In this document: positions 8,833 through 17,302 of the stretch, piece by piece
Position numbering within the stretch: position 1 is the stretch's first letter
Layout: the number at the start of each line of letters is the position of its first letter
Assembly: GCA_903822595.1 (NCBI GenBank)
Contig: CAIJPS010000043.1
Coordinates: 1-64,000, forward strand
Length of the DNA: 64,000 bases
From: an uncultured Chlorobiaceae bacterium
GTDB lineage: Bacteria; Bacteroidota; Chlorobiia; Chlorobiales; Chlorobiaceae
Reading direction: 5' to 3'
Position numbers and translations under genes: made by a program
Notes under the pieces: generated by a model
The model's input: only the letters and a program-made list of their open reading frames with translations
Databases searched by the model: none
Told to the model about the DNA's origin: nothing

Positions 8833-10206
8833 ATGAGCAAGAGGGCGGAGCTGGAGGGGGTGCACCGGGTGTATCGGGAGCATTGTGGGGAGTGGGAGTT
8901 TTTTCGGACGGCTTATTTGGGTGGCCGTGAGTGGGAGGAGGCTGGGTTGTTGTATCGGTATGTGCATGAGTTGGGGCCGGAGTTTGCGGAGCGGTTACGG
9001 CAGACGCCGATGGAGAATCATTGTAAGTCGGTGGTGCATACGTATAGCGGGTTTATTTGGCGTGTGCCTCCGAAGCGGAGTTTTGGGGCTTTGGAGGGAA
9101 ATCGGGCGGCGGCGGCGTTGAACGGGAATGCGGATAAGGAGGGCGGATCGCTGAATGAGGTTATGAAGGAGGTGCAGATTTGGTCGTCGGTGTTTGGGTG
9201 TGTGTGGGTTGTGATGGATAAGCCTGCGGTTCGGGGGGCGACGAAGGGTGATGAGATCAGCAGGGATATTCGGCCTTATTTGAAGGTTTATTTTCCGGTG
9301 CATGTGCTGGATTGGCGGTTTGAGGAGTCGGGGTCGGGGTGTTATGAACTGACCTATTTGAAGGTGCGGGAGCGGGTTGATGGTGCGGATGGCTCTGTTT
9401 GTGGGGGGTGGGTGTACCGGGTGTGGACGCGGGAGCGGGTTGAGGTTTGGCGGGTTGATGGCAGGGATGATGAGGCGGTGCTGGTTTCGGAGGGGGTGAA
9501 TGAGGTTGGTGTAGTGCCGGCGGTGGTGCATTATAATACGAAGCCGCTTGAGCGTGGGGTTGCGGTGAGTGATTTGCAGGATGTGGCTCGGATGCAGCGG
9601 TCGATGTATAATGATATGTCGGAGCTTGGGCAGATGGTGCGGGGGTCGAACCATAAGACACTGGTGAAGAATCGGGGGGATGATGCTTCGACGGGCGCGG
9701 GCGGGGTGATTGTGATGCATGAGGATACGGTGCCGGAGAAGAAGCCCTATTTGCTGCAGGCGGATGCGGAGGCGCTGCTGGGGTTGTTGCAGGCGCTGGA
9801 GATGAAGGTGGAGATGATTAACCGGATGGCGCATTTGACGCCGGTGCGGACGTATCGGAGCCAGGTGGCGTCGGGGGTGGCAATTGAGACGGAGTTTCAG
9901 ATTTTGAATACGCTCCTGGCGGAGAAGGCGGCTCAGCTTGCTGTTACGGAGAATCAGTTGTTCAAGATTTTTTGCCGCTGGGAGGGGGTGGATTATGATG
10001 CGGCGAATGTGGTGGTGACGTACCCGCAGCGGTTTGAGCTGAGGGATAGAAGGGCTGATCTGGATTTTTTGGTGCGGGCGAAGGAGGTGACGGCGAAGAT
10101 TGGGTCGCCGACGTTGCAGCGGGAGATTGACCGGCAGTTGGCGCGGGTGGTGCTGGAGCGGGATGATGTGTTAGAGGTGGTTGAGGGGGAACTGGGTGGG
10201 GGCTAG
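8833..10206 (+). CDS. Phage portal protein (DUF4055-like)
   Basis: This 457-residue protein matches portal proteins in size, composition and position next to terminase. The N-terminus has helical clip-like segments (YREHCGEWEFFRTAYLGG). The middle has YLKVYFPVHVLDW followed by a beta-rich segment. The C-terminal third has a long helix (LLGLLQALEMKVEMINRMA) and a segment with E-TEFQ-LNTLLAEKA typical of DUF4055 portals. It would form the dodecameric DNA channel at one vertex and receive the terminase. The start is preceded by GGGAGGGA. No tail genes follow: the phage module stops here. Confidence 0.75.
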   Translation: MSKRAELEGVHRVYREHCGEWEFFRTAYLGGREWEEAGLLYRYVHELGPEFAERLRQTPMENHCKSVVHTYSGFIWRVPPKRSFGALEGNRAAAALNGNADKEGGSLNEVMKEVQIWSSVFGCVWVVMDKPAVRGATKGDEISRDIRPYLKVYFPVHVLDWRFEESGSGCYELTYLKVRERVDGADGSVCGGWVYRVWTRERVEVWRVDGRDDEAVLVSEGVNEVGVVPAVVHYNTKPLERGVAVSDLQDVARMQRSMYNDMSELGQMVRGSNHKTLVKNRGDDASTGAGGVIVMHEDTVPEKKPYLLQADAEALLGLLQALEMKVEMINRMAHLTPVRTYRSQVASGVAIETEFQILNTLLAEKAAQLAVTENQLFKIFCRWEGVDYDAANVVVTYPQRFELRDRRADLDFLVRAKEVTAKIGSPTLQREIDRQLARVVLERDDVLEVVEGELGGG

Positions 10207-10382
10207 GCTTCCCTACCCGCAGTTGCAGGCCGCAGCCTAATGTGCCTGTCTGCAATTTGCACTGTTTTTTTTGATCAGGCTGTTTCAAGCGAGCAGTCCG
10301 GCGCAGCTAAGCACCTCGGTAGAAGCGTTGCATTTTGGGCAGATGGAAAAAATCAAAGCATGTGCGGGAATGCACAAAAACA
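10207..10382. other. Gap between phage module and TIR gene, with one copy of a short repeat
   Basis: This convergent gap contains, at 10262-10282, the sequence CTGTTTTTTTTGATCAGGC. It resembles in inverse orientation the repeats at 11821-11860 and 12832-12872. The G/T-rich phage composition ends at the portal stop codon. No terminator with a clear stem and T-run is seen. Confidence 0.4.
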
Positions 10383-11297
10383 CTAGCTTTGCGCGGCTTT
10401 ACACTCAAGGTTCAATGGATTGATGGGTTGTGCATCGGCTGAGGCTCCGAGTGGGGCTTCAGCATCAAGCCATGCCTGATACGCCAAAGATGCAGTAGGC
10501 GTACTCAAAGCAATTGACGATTCCGAAGAGCCGGAACCAGAAAAAGAGAAGCCCAGTAAATCAGTAAATAGATCTCTCTGTTGCTCAGATGGTATGTGAG
10601 CGCGCTGGCACGCAATGAGATAAGCACATGCAATATGCTCCCAAACGGCGACTTCAGACTTAGGATGAACGTCGCGCTGAAAGTTCGTAATCATCTCAGC
10701 AAGATTCATGGGCACGGCCTCACTTAGTACCGCATGAACTAACCGAATTCTGACAAGCAATGATGTTGGGAGCGTAGTGTGCTGTATTGGGCCAAGTTTC
10801 AGACCAGCGATTGGCACATCTGACGGGGTTGCCCTCTTTATAGCTTCCCGCCACAGTAACCAGCGCTGAAGATTGGCGAAAATTTCTGGACGAGCAACTT
10901 TGACAATTCGCAGACCAATTTGCTCGATCGAAAGCGAGTCGGTGGCAACTGCCACTTTGTCGGCGAGCGTTGGGCTAACTTTTCGAATATCGCTGGCGCC
11001 AACTTTGTGCCACACAGGAAGAATCGTCTTTCCGTAGGCAATTTCCTTCGAGACAAGGCCGGCAAGTTCTTGCTTAGGCCACCCTTTCAAAAAAAATGAC
11101 GGGCTAAGGATAACAACTCCGAAACGTGAAGCGGCAAGCCCCATATCTATCGAGCGAGAGAGGCTGTCACCCATGCCCAGTGTGAATTCATCATACCAAA
11201 CAGCTACACCAAGAGATCGAAGAAATACACTCAGCGGACGAGCGACTTCCGCTTTGTCTTCAGAGGCGTGTGAGATGAATACATCGTATGGAGTCAT
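10383..11297 (-). CDS. TIR-domain protein
   Basis: This 304-residue protein starts with a TIR domain (residues 4-135): the first strand motif YDVFISHASEDK, the region WYDEFTLGMGDSL, and SPSFFLKGWPKQEL in which Glu77 sits at the position of the catalytic glutamate of NAD-degrading TIR enzymes. The remaining ~165 residues are helical and belong to no family I recognise; they may sense the trigger. Bacterial TIR proteins of this kind act in antiphage systems by depleting NAD or producing cyclic ADP-ribose signals. It lies beside a phage module and two other accessory genes on the same strand. The start follows no strong ribosome-binding site. TIR identity is firm; a defence role is inferred. Confidence 0.85.
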   Translation of the reverse strand: MTPYDVFISHASEDKAEVARPLSVFLRSLGVAVWYDEFTLGMGDSLSRSIDMGLAASRFGVVILSPSFFLKGWPKQELAGLVSKEIAYGKTILPVWHKVGASDIRKVSPTLADKVAVATDSLSIEQIGLRIVKVARPEIFANLQRWLLWREAIKRATPSDVPIAGLKLGPIQHTTLPTSLLVRIRLVHAVLSEAVPMNLAEMITNFQRDVHPKSEVAVWEHIACAYLIACQRAHIPSEQQRDLFTDLLGFSFSGSGSSESSIALSTPTASLAYQAWLDAEAPLGASADAQPINPLNLECKAAQS

Positions 11298-11358
11298 TGG
11301 AGAACGCTTTTGTAAAATAAGTGACGCCAGAAGAGACCTTTTGACAAACTTGTTATCC

Positions 11359-11784
11359 CTACTTAACTAAAGCTTCTGCTTGAATCCAAAGCTCATCAGC
11401 ATTGCCAACTCTGAAATAAACATCTTCTGTTCCTCCACCAGACCCATGAAGTATTTCCCATTGCGATACCGAAGGATTATTCCCAAACGCTGCTCCACCA
11501 TCCGCTTGCCATTGCCCATTTTCATCTGTGATATCATAAACGTAAGAAAGGCAAGGATGCCCATTAAATTTCTTTATATCTGACATTGGGAGAATTGCTA
11601 TCAATAATGAGTGTTGGCCGTTGCACTCAGAATGATCACATTTAAAGGCCACTTTAAAATCTGGTCGCCAATCATCTATAGCTATCGGATTTACCCACCA
11701 TGACCAGCCAGCCAAATCAAAGAATGCCGCCCATTTTGCTTCAAGACGAGTTTTGAACTCAAGTCCTTTATATTGTGAAGACAT
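11359..11784 (-). CDS. Unrecognised 141-residue protein, possibly nuclease-like
   Basis: The N-terminus reads YKGLEFKTRLEAKWAAFF, then WRPDFKVAFKC. A start with R-L-E-A-(K/R)-W followed some 25 residues later by a (R/P)-P-D segment is typical of small phage and accessory proteins with a restriction-endonuclease-like fold, in which Glu15 and Asp42 would bind metal. The usual final (D/E)xK is not clear (AFK at 46-48), so the nuclease idea is weak. Two cysteines and a histidine (CDHSEC at 50-55) could bind zinc. It lies 61 bases upstream of the TIR gene on the same strand, so they may be cotranscribed. An AGAGG motif precedes the ATG. Confidence 0.5.
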   Translation of the reverse strand: MSSQYKGLEFKTRLEAKWAAFFDLAGWSWWVNPIAIDDWRPDFKVAFKCDHSECNGQHSLLIAILPMSDIKKFNGHPCLSYVYDITDENGQWQADGGAAFGNNPSVSQWEILHGSGGGTEDVYFRVGNADELWIQAEALVK

Positions 11785-11820
11785 AATATTATACCCTCTG
11801 ATTATTTGTGATAAAATTGC

Positions 11821-11860
11821 TTAGACTAATCCGCCTGATTTTGAAAAAACAGACAGCTTC
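11821..11860. repeat. Short intergenic repeat, copy A
   Basis: The segment begins TTAGACTAATCCGCCTGATT and continues with a run of A and CAGACAGC. It shares most positions with the segment at 12832-12872 and, inverted, with 10262-10282. All three lie between genes of the TIR / TerB-BRCT array. Just beyond it, at 11886-11898, GGTTAGCCGCGCG resembles one arm of an integron attC site, but the second arm is not convincing. Confidence 0.5.
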
Positions 11861-11910
11861 AGGACCGTCGCGCCTGCAATGAATGGTTAGCCGCGCGCCA
11901 TTTCAATGCA

Positions 11911-12798
11911 CTATTGATCTGATACTGCATCGTGAAAGTCATTTTCATGAACGATTACTATCGTGTGCCCTGCCCTTCTAAGCTCTACTGCCTTCTCGAC
12001 TTTGCGCCCGTAACAGGCATATGCCCAACACGGATTTCCGTCTGCACCAACGACCAGATAGTTAACCTTCTTGGAGACCCCGCTTGCAGCCTTCCCGCCG
12101 AGGCTGAAGATTAGTTCTTCAAACTCAATCCGTGTGTACTTATGAGATTGTCCGGTAAGGCAAAAGACAGCGTCAGAAAACGCTATTTCCGGACATACAG
12201 CGCAGAGACCAACGATATTTGAACCCTCAAGGAATACCGGGCTAACAATCGTTTTGTTATCGAGGATAGATACAAACTCACCGAAGAAAGTCATTAGTAT
12301 CTTGTGCTCATCGGGATCGATCTTCTTGTCAGATAGAACGCTGGTGACGAGACTTTCAATTTCATCATATGGCCAGCACCGCCTCAGGTGTTCATGCTTT
12401 TCTAACCACACGGACAGACCCTTTAGCTCTTCAACAGATATTTCGCCATCTGAAGCGATGCCCGCAACAAGGGCGTGAAGCTTTTGCATATCCGCGGTAG
12501 CGGCATTGAAATACTCCGCAGAAGTTAGGCGTTTGCATAGCCACGATATATCCGCTCTTTCATCCTCGGTAAGGACGCCATCGGCAACGGCTTGCTCAAC
12601 TACCGGAAAGAGCTCATTGAAAGGATGTCTTCCAGAATTAATTCGATGGTCGTCTAACCATGCCCGAAGGAAGTCGATTTCGTTGTCGTTTATTTTGGCA
12701 TCAATGGCAATGCCTTCTACCAAGCCCATGAGGGAATTGACCGCCTTCTCAAACTCAGCCTTTCCTGTGAACTTCCTGTATGCGTCATGGTCGCTCAT
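11911..12798 (-). CDS. TerB-like / BRCT-domain protein
   Basis: This 295-residue protein has, by reading, two TerB-like helical units. One covers about residues 10-90 (EGIAIDAKINDNEIDFLRAWL) and the other about 95-190 (AGIASDGEISVEELKGLSVWL); both show the acidic D-G/A-x-I-x-x-x-E loop. The C-terminal ~85 residues form a BRCT domain (FCLTGQSHKYTRIEFEELIFSLGGK, then VNYLVVGAD and KVEKAVELRRAG), like that of NAD-dependent DNA ligase. The ATG at 12798 is chosen because GGAGAGAG stands 5 bases before it; a longer frame reaches 12825 without such a site. BRCT-TerB proteins occur in accessory and defence islands and may recognise DNA ends or stress signals, but the function is not established. Confidence 0.8.
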   Translation of the reverse strand: MSDHDAYRKFTGKAEFEKAVNSLMGLVEGIAIDAKINDNEIDFLRAWLDDHRINSGRHPFNELFPVVEQAVADGVLTEDERADISWLCKRLTSAEYFNAATADMQKLHALVAGIASDGEISVEELKGLSVWLEKHEHLRRCWPYDEIESLVTSVLSDKKIDPDEHKILMTFFGEFVSILDNKTIVSPVFLEGSNIVGLCAVCPEIAFSDAVFCLTGQSHKYTRIEFEELIFSLGGKAASGVSKKVNYLVVGADGNPCWAYACYGRKVEKAVELRRAGHTIVIVHENDFHDAVSDQ

Positions 12799-12831
12799 AT
12801 CTCTCTCCATTGCGTAAAGCGGCAAACATTA

Positions 12832-12872
12832 TTTAGCCTGATCCGCCTAATTCTAAAAAAGCAGGCCGTTCC
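12832..12872. repeat. Short intergenic repeat, copy B
   Basis: The segment starts TTTAGCCTGATCCGCCTAAT and continues with a run of A and GCAGGCC. It matches copy A at 11821-11860 over about 28 of 36 positions. It lies immediately upstream of the TerB-BRCT gene, on the other side of that gene from copy A, so the gene is bracketed by direct repeats. Confidence 0.5.
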
Positions 12873-13029
12873 TCTCTGTTTAAAACCTACATACCCGATG
12901 GCCACAGCCCTACTTCATCCTTCAACAAGTCGGGACAGTAGCTCCCGTTTGCATTTTTATCTACAGGCAAGATATTGCTGAAACAGCACAATAAGAAAGG
13001 ATCAGCAAAAGAATTACCGGTTTTTGTGC

Positions 13030-13195
13030 TCAAAATAGCGAATTGTGTACGTCGAGGAGGTAGTCGGCGAGGTCGAGGCCCTGGGTTCGGTCGGTAGGGG
13101 GGTGGCTTGTTTTTCGAGGATGGAGAAGCGGAAGCTGGGGGCTCTCGTCAGTTCTGGAAGCGGCGGGTGAGGGGAGGGGAGCGGCTGATAACAAA
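13030..13195. other. G-rich remnant, probable decayed gene end
   Basis: The plus strand of this stretch is strongly G-rich like the phage module, although the flanks are AT-rich. On the minus strand, two frames joined by one shift give a plausible protein C-terminus (FRFSILEKQATPLP, then GLDLADYLLDVHNSLF and a stop). No family is recognised. It may be the decayed end of a phage or integration gene next to the island boundary. Confidence 0.3.
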
Positions 13196-13298
13196 TAAGG
13201 CATCTACTGAACTTTGCAAAAATTCGACAATAATTTTAGGTATAGATTTAGGTATAACATTTTTTCATTATTCATTAAAAGCCTATGAATAAAAGCTT

Positions 13299-13320
13299 TT
13301 CGACTCCCGCCATCTCCACA
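13299..13320 (+). pseudogene. ssrA: 3' end fragment of tmRNA gene (ssrA), island attachment site
   Basis: The fragment contains the T-loop TTCGACT, the 3' T-stem strand CCCGC, the acceptor strand CATCTCC, and a discriminator A. The acceptor strand would pair with GGGGATG, giving the G3-U70 wobble that marks tmRNA. The complementary 5' T-stem strand is missing just upstream, so the gene is broken exactly at 13299. A strong terminator follows at 13324. Integrating elements commonly use the ssrA 3' end as attB, so this is read as one att half-site. The intact gene should lie left of the window. Confidence 0.72.
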
Positions 13321-13323
13321 AAA

Positions 13324-13351
13324 GGCCCGTCTGACAAGGACGGGCTTTTTT
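13324..13351 (+). terminator. Rho-independent terminator, probably of ssrA
   Basis: Stem GCCCGTC/GACGGGC (13325-13331 with 13339-13345), loop TGACAAG, and six T. It lies directly after the ssrA 3' fragment and is probably its native terminator, left behind when the island entered. Confidence 0.85.
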
Positions 13352-13607
13352 GTTGGCAAGTTGAAGTAATTGTATCTGATTTCCGGAAAAAAGCTTTGTT
13401 ATTTCCGTGAAATTTATTACTATTTTAACGTAATTTTTCTGGTTTGCGTTCAAGGTGACAAAAACCATAAGAACTTAATTATACAGGTAGCTGCAAGATT
13501 TTGTGGTTATCGGTTTTTCCTCTCAGCTTGAACTTCCGATTAAGAGAAATTGCTTTGGCTCCGGCTGGAGTAGCATAAAGCATTTTTAAGACGTATCATA
13601 CCCAAAA

Positions 13608-15770
13608 GTGAGTCCGGAAATTTTCAACCTCCTGAAAATTACTGATATGCCTATTTCTCCCCCATCAACTCCCCGGCATTACATTGTTGTTGTTCATGGC
13701 ATAGGTGAACAGAGGCTGAACGAGACAATTCCTCCGTTTGTACATCGCTTTGCCGAGGTAAGGCAGAACAAAGAGGAAAAATATGACATTATTCTTCCTG
13801 CCACGCAATCCTCACAATCAGTACGTTCTGCAACAGAGCTGCATGGATGGGCTGAATATCGGGGAATTCCGATAGCGGACAAGGGGGGAAAGCCGGATGA
13901 AAAATTTGACGGCTCACACGCAACAGAAACAGCCGGTGAGAACTTCCGGTTTGTTGAACTGTATTGGCAGGATATTCTCAAGCGCCATCAGGAGCTTTTT
14001 GCATCGGAGACCGAAGTGTGGGCCAAGGCATTGCTCAATCGTCTTAATGACGAAAACATGACACCTCCCGAATGGTTACCCTCCTGGGCCGTTCCGATGC
14101 TCGAATCAATTGTCAACACAGCTATTCCTCTCAAACAAATGCTGGTGCTGAAATATGCGCCGCTGGTGAAAACAATTTTTGACGGTTATCTCGGAGATGT
14201 ACATCTGTATGGCGATTATGCCCGTACGAGAGGTGAGGCGGTCCGGCTTTTTCATCTCGAACTCGACAGGATCATCTTCAATGATTTTCTCGATTGGCGA
14301 AAACGTGAGCTTGATGCAGGCAAGCTTAATGGAGGGTTGTTCAGCCCAGTCCCCTATCAGAAACCCGATATAACCATTATCGCTCACAGTCTTGGTAGTA
14401 TTATGAGTTTTGATGCGCTTGTCTATGCTTTTATAACAGAAGAGATACGAATGGCATCAGCAGAAAGCATCAGATTTTTTTCAAGTCTGCCGTTTCAGGG
14501 TTATACAACACCATTGCCAGGTGAGGAGGATATTCATGACATAAAGAGAAAAAAAATCGAGGCGTTTGTTCGTGATGTGGAAGCGTTGCTGAATGAAGAG
14601 CATGCCGAAAAGGTTCAGTGCAGCATTCAGCAATATTGGGAACATTTTCTTGATGGATTCAGAGACCAGAGTCTTATGAGTCAGTCAAAACCAGAAATAC
14701 CACCATTGTTTAATAGACTGACGCCAGAGGGAATTCCTCTTCTTCTTTGGAGGACTCAGGTGAAAAATTTCATCACTCTCGGCGCTCCCATCGATAAATA
14801 TGTGGTGATGTGGCACAAGAATTATCTGCATCTTGATTTGATGATCGAACGGTACGACAAGCTCCGGTCCAGTGAACGCCAGTATGACTTTCCTGAACCA
14901 TCCAACACCATAAGGCATTATAATTTCTGTGACGAGCAGGACCCGGTCGGTCATCATCTTGATCTGACCAGAAACAAAACAAGGGTCTATAAAAAGTTGT
15001 TCGATATATCCGATACAGAAGGTCGTGACGTTGTTTATCGGCGTTACGCAGTGCCGGGTGTTGCTCACCTTATGTACTGGAAAGACAAGGAGTTGTTCAG
15101 AAATATACTGTGGGAAATTATTGACAGGAAACCGGGGAAAGAAGAGGATGCCGAGAAGTTTCGCAACGTAAAGAACGCGAATGTACAGGCTATGGTATGG
15201 GCTTATTTTCGTGTCCCTTTTATTGCGGCTCTCATTACCGGAATAATTATTGCACTCGGTATTCATGCCCATTTTACCGATGAGCCGTTAAAAATGATTC
15301 TATCGTTTTTGATGGCCTTGTTTTTGTGGATAATACCTGCGTTTCTGACCTACTACAAAGAAAAAACAAGCTATCACGGGGTGCATCAGTCAAGATTTAA
15401 GCTATTTAGGAATAACATTGTTAATCCCGGGATATTTACAAGACTGATTGTTGCAGCTGTTGAATGGAGGCGAATACTCTTGACTCAAAGTGAGGGAGAA
15501 AGCGATTGCACTGATAAAAATAGCCGCCTGGTTTTCCAGAAAAAAGGGGACAAGGGTATTTGGTGGCCTTTTGCATGGCGCTGGTTATACAGAATGGCGG
15601 TAACAGCCCTTTTGCTTTATTTTACGATTGGAATGATTGATTTTCCTGATTTATTTCATAATGAAGTACGGTTGGGGATTGCAGGGGGCTTGTTATGTTA
15701 TGTGATTTCAATGATGATTGTCCTGGTTCAATATATCTCATTGATGAGAAAATATGCCGGAAAAAACTGA
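13608..15770 (+). CDS. Membrane-anchored alpha/beta hydrolase-like protein
   Basis: This 720-residue protein starts with a hydrolase strand and oxyanion-loop motif (YIVVVHGIGEQR, about residues 24-35). A nucleophile elbow reads IIAHSLGSIMSFDAL near residue 260. A later segment (PVGHHLDLTRN and AVPGVAHLMYW) may supply the acid and histidine. The C-terminus has hydrophobic helices at about 525-575 and 660-715, so the enzyme is likely tethered to the inner membrane. It resembles lipase/PGAP1-like hydrolases; the substrate is unknown. It starts with GTG at 13608; an ATG at 13647 lies just before the first strand and is an alternative. It is the first gene right of the ssrA boundary. Confidence 0.65.
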   Translation: MSPEIFNLLKITDMPISPPSTPRHYIVVVHGIGEQRLNETIPPFVHRFAEVRQNKEEKYDIILPATQSSQSVRSATELHGWAEYRGIPIADKGGKPDEKFDGSHATETAGENFRFVELYWQDILKRHQELFASETEVWAKALLNRLNDENMTPPEWLPSWAVPMLESIVNTAIPLKQMLVLKYAPLVKTIFDGYLGDVHLYGDYARTRGEAVRLFHLELDRIIFNDFLDWRKRELDAGKLNGGLFSPVPYQKPDITIIAHSLGSIMSFDALVYAFITEEIRMASAESIRFFSSLPFQGYTTPLPGEEDIHDIKRKKIEAFVRDVEALLNEEHAEKVQCSIQQYWEHFLDGFRDQSLMSQSKPEIPPLFNRLTPEGIPLLLWRTQVKNFITLGAPIDKYVVMWHKNYLHLDLMIERYDKLRSSERQYDFPEPSNTIRHYNFCDEQDPVGHHLDLTRNKTRVYKKLFDISDTEGRDVVYRRYAVPGVAHLMYWKDKELFRNILWEIIDRKPGKEEDAEKFRNVKNANVQAMVWAYFRVPFIAALITGIIIALGIHAHFTDEPLKMILSFLMALFLWIIPAFLTYYKEKTSYHGVHQSRFKLFRNNIVNPGIFTRLIVAAVEWRRILLTQSEGESDCTDKNSRLVFQKKGDKGIWWPFAWRWLYRMAVTALLLYFTIGMIDFPDLFHNEVRLGIAGGLLCYVISMMIVLVQYISLMRKYAGKN

Positions 15771-15886
15771 AATCGATGTTTCTTGTTTCAACACCGGATG
15801 CGGATTCCCTGTGACCTCTTTTGTTTTTCGCTGTGCGCTATCTATTTTGTACTTTGTTGTTTACAATGAGGTAACGCAACTGATGC

Positions 15887-15958
15887 ATGAACAAAAAACA
15901 GCTCACCGAACGCGACATCTGCACCAAGTACATTACCCCTGCGCTTGAACGGGCAGGG
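15887..15958 (+). pseudogene. hsdR: 5' remnant of type I restriction gene hsdR
   Basis: The reading MNKKQLTERDICTKYITPAL followed by ERAG is the characteristic N-terminus of EcoEI/EcoR124-like HsdR. After about 24 codons the similarity stops and a short out-of-family tail precedes a stop at about 16040. The rest of the gene has been lost next to an IS element. Confidence 0.72.
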
Positions 15959-16059
15959 GTGGTGGTATTGGTGTGCATACAAATGATTACTGTGAAAACA
16001 TCAATAACTCTTTTTATTCGAATGTTGTTTCATTATGATTGACATTTTTCTCAGTTATG

Positions 16060-17302
16060 CTAGCAGCCTGTCGGACTAACAATAGAGAAGCTGGGCGCAA
16101 AAAATGCCCCAAGCCCCTTTTTTACGTTCATTTTTGCGATAGAAAACCATATCAAGCGCATATTAGACCAAATAAGCCCCAATTGGCAGCCTTGTACTCT
16201 TGATTTTGCCTTACAAGCGGCCATTACTTGTGTTTTCGGGCGTGGCTTCGCCAAGATATGCAGTCTTTTCAGATTCCAGGCAAGGCTTACCAGCGTCCAT
16301 TCTGCATCGACATCTTCCAATCCTCGACGCATAAATTGTCGATACCCAAGCACTGATTTAATAATCCCAAATACCGGTTCGACCGTGCTCTTACGCACGC
16401 CATAAATAGCTTTCCCTTCCGGGGTTTTCAACCGGTACTTCATTTTGGCAACACTGTCTGCATCTTCCGCCAAAGGCTCCGGTTTACTGAGTCGTTCTTC
16501 AAGGTTTCGATTGTGCTTGTCTCTGCCAACAGCTATCAACGGACTGATTCCCGCATCTTCACAGGCATCGACATTGGACTTGCTGAAATATCCTGCATCA
16601 GCTATGATTTCATTGACTTGACCGAGTTGTTCGGGTAATTGTTCCAGTATTTCAATTGCTGGCTCGATTTGCTGTTTATCGTTGGGTTGTTGGGTCACAT
16701 GAGTTGCAACAATCAGCATGGTGTCGACATCAACGCATGTTTGGGCATTGAACGCCTGCATGAATCCACCTCCACTTGTCGGCATAATCCGGGATTCTTC
16801 ATCGGTCAGGTTAACCTGATCGTGAGGTTTTGGCCCTGGCTCTGACGGCTTGGGTGCTTTACCTCCTGGTTTCCTGCCTCGCTCTTTGGCTTTCTGTTCC
16901 CGTTCCGCAAGCTTGTTCTCGTGGGCTTGCTTTTCCTGCTCATAGCGTTCTGCCGCCCGTGCTTCTATTTTTTTCTTGGCGTCTGCTATCGTTGCAAGAC
17001 GTTGTTCTCGCCGCTCAAGCTCTTCCGGAATTTTCATGCCATCAGGAATCAATGCTTGATCGGCCTGATCGGCCAGTAACCATAATTGCTCGACCTCTTT
17101 TTGGAGTTGCAGTTCAATTTTACACGCATGTTGCCAGCTCAGCGCCTGATGCTTCGATGCATTGGCCTTGACTTTCGTGCCATCAAGACTCACGGTTCCA
17201 AGCTTCAGAATCCCCATTTCATGGGCAATGATGAGAATCTGGTTGAACAAATCCTTCAGCTCTGCTGAAAACCGTTTTCTGAACATCGCGATGGTATCAT
17301 GA
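16060..17302 (-). mobile_element. IS1182-like element, 5' part lost to a second IS
   Basis: The left limit is near the transposase stop, where GCAGCCTGTCGGACT is typical of the terminal sequence of such elements. The right end is cut at 17303 by the IS1634-like element. The missing transposase N-terminus is not found beyond that element, so this is a partial copy. Confidence 0.7.
16060..17302 (-). pseudogene. IS1182-family transposase, N-terminally truncated
   Basis: About 413 codons remain. The DDE core is visible: SLDGTKVKANASKH, then IIADAGYFSKSN, then STVEPVFGIIKSVLGYRQF with the final glutamate. A long charged linker lies between the first and second blocks. The frame extends upstream of the internal ATG at 17286 as SHDTIAMFRKRF, matching the family, and is then broken by the end of the next IS, where a TAG appears. 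Without the N-terminal part it is unlikely to be active. Confidence 0.85.

Noticed and set aside
11888-11900. Integron attC site
   Set aside because: One arm (GGTTAGCC) looks right, but the matching GTTRRRY end and the paired inner boxes could not be found. It is kept only as a check within the repeat finding.
13107-13292. 61-codon plus-strand frame before the ssrA fragment
   Set aside because: It has low complexity and no ribosome-binding site, and it crosses the composition break between the G-rich scrap and the AT-rich edge.
15754-15948. Small gene overlapping the hydrolase end
   Set aside because: It lacks a ribosome-binding site and domain, and its last codons overlap the out-of-frame hsdR remnant.
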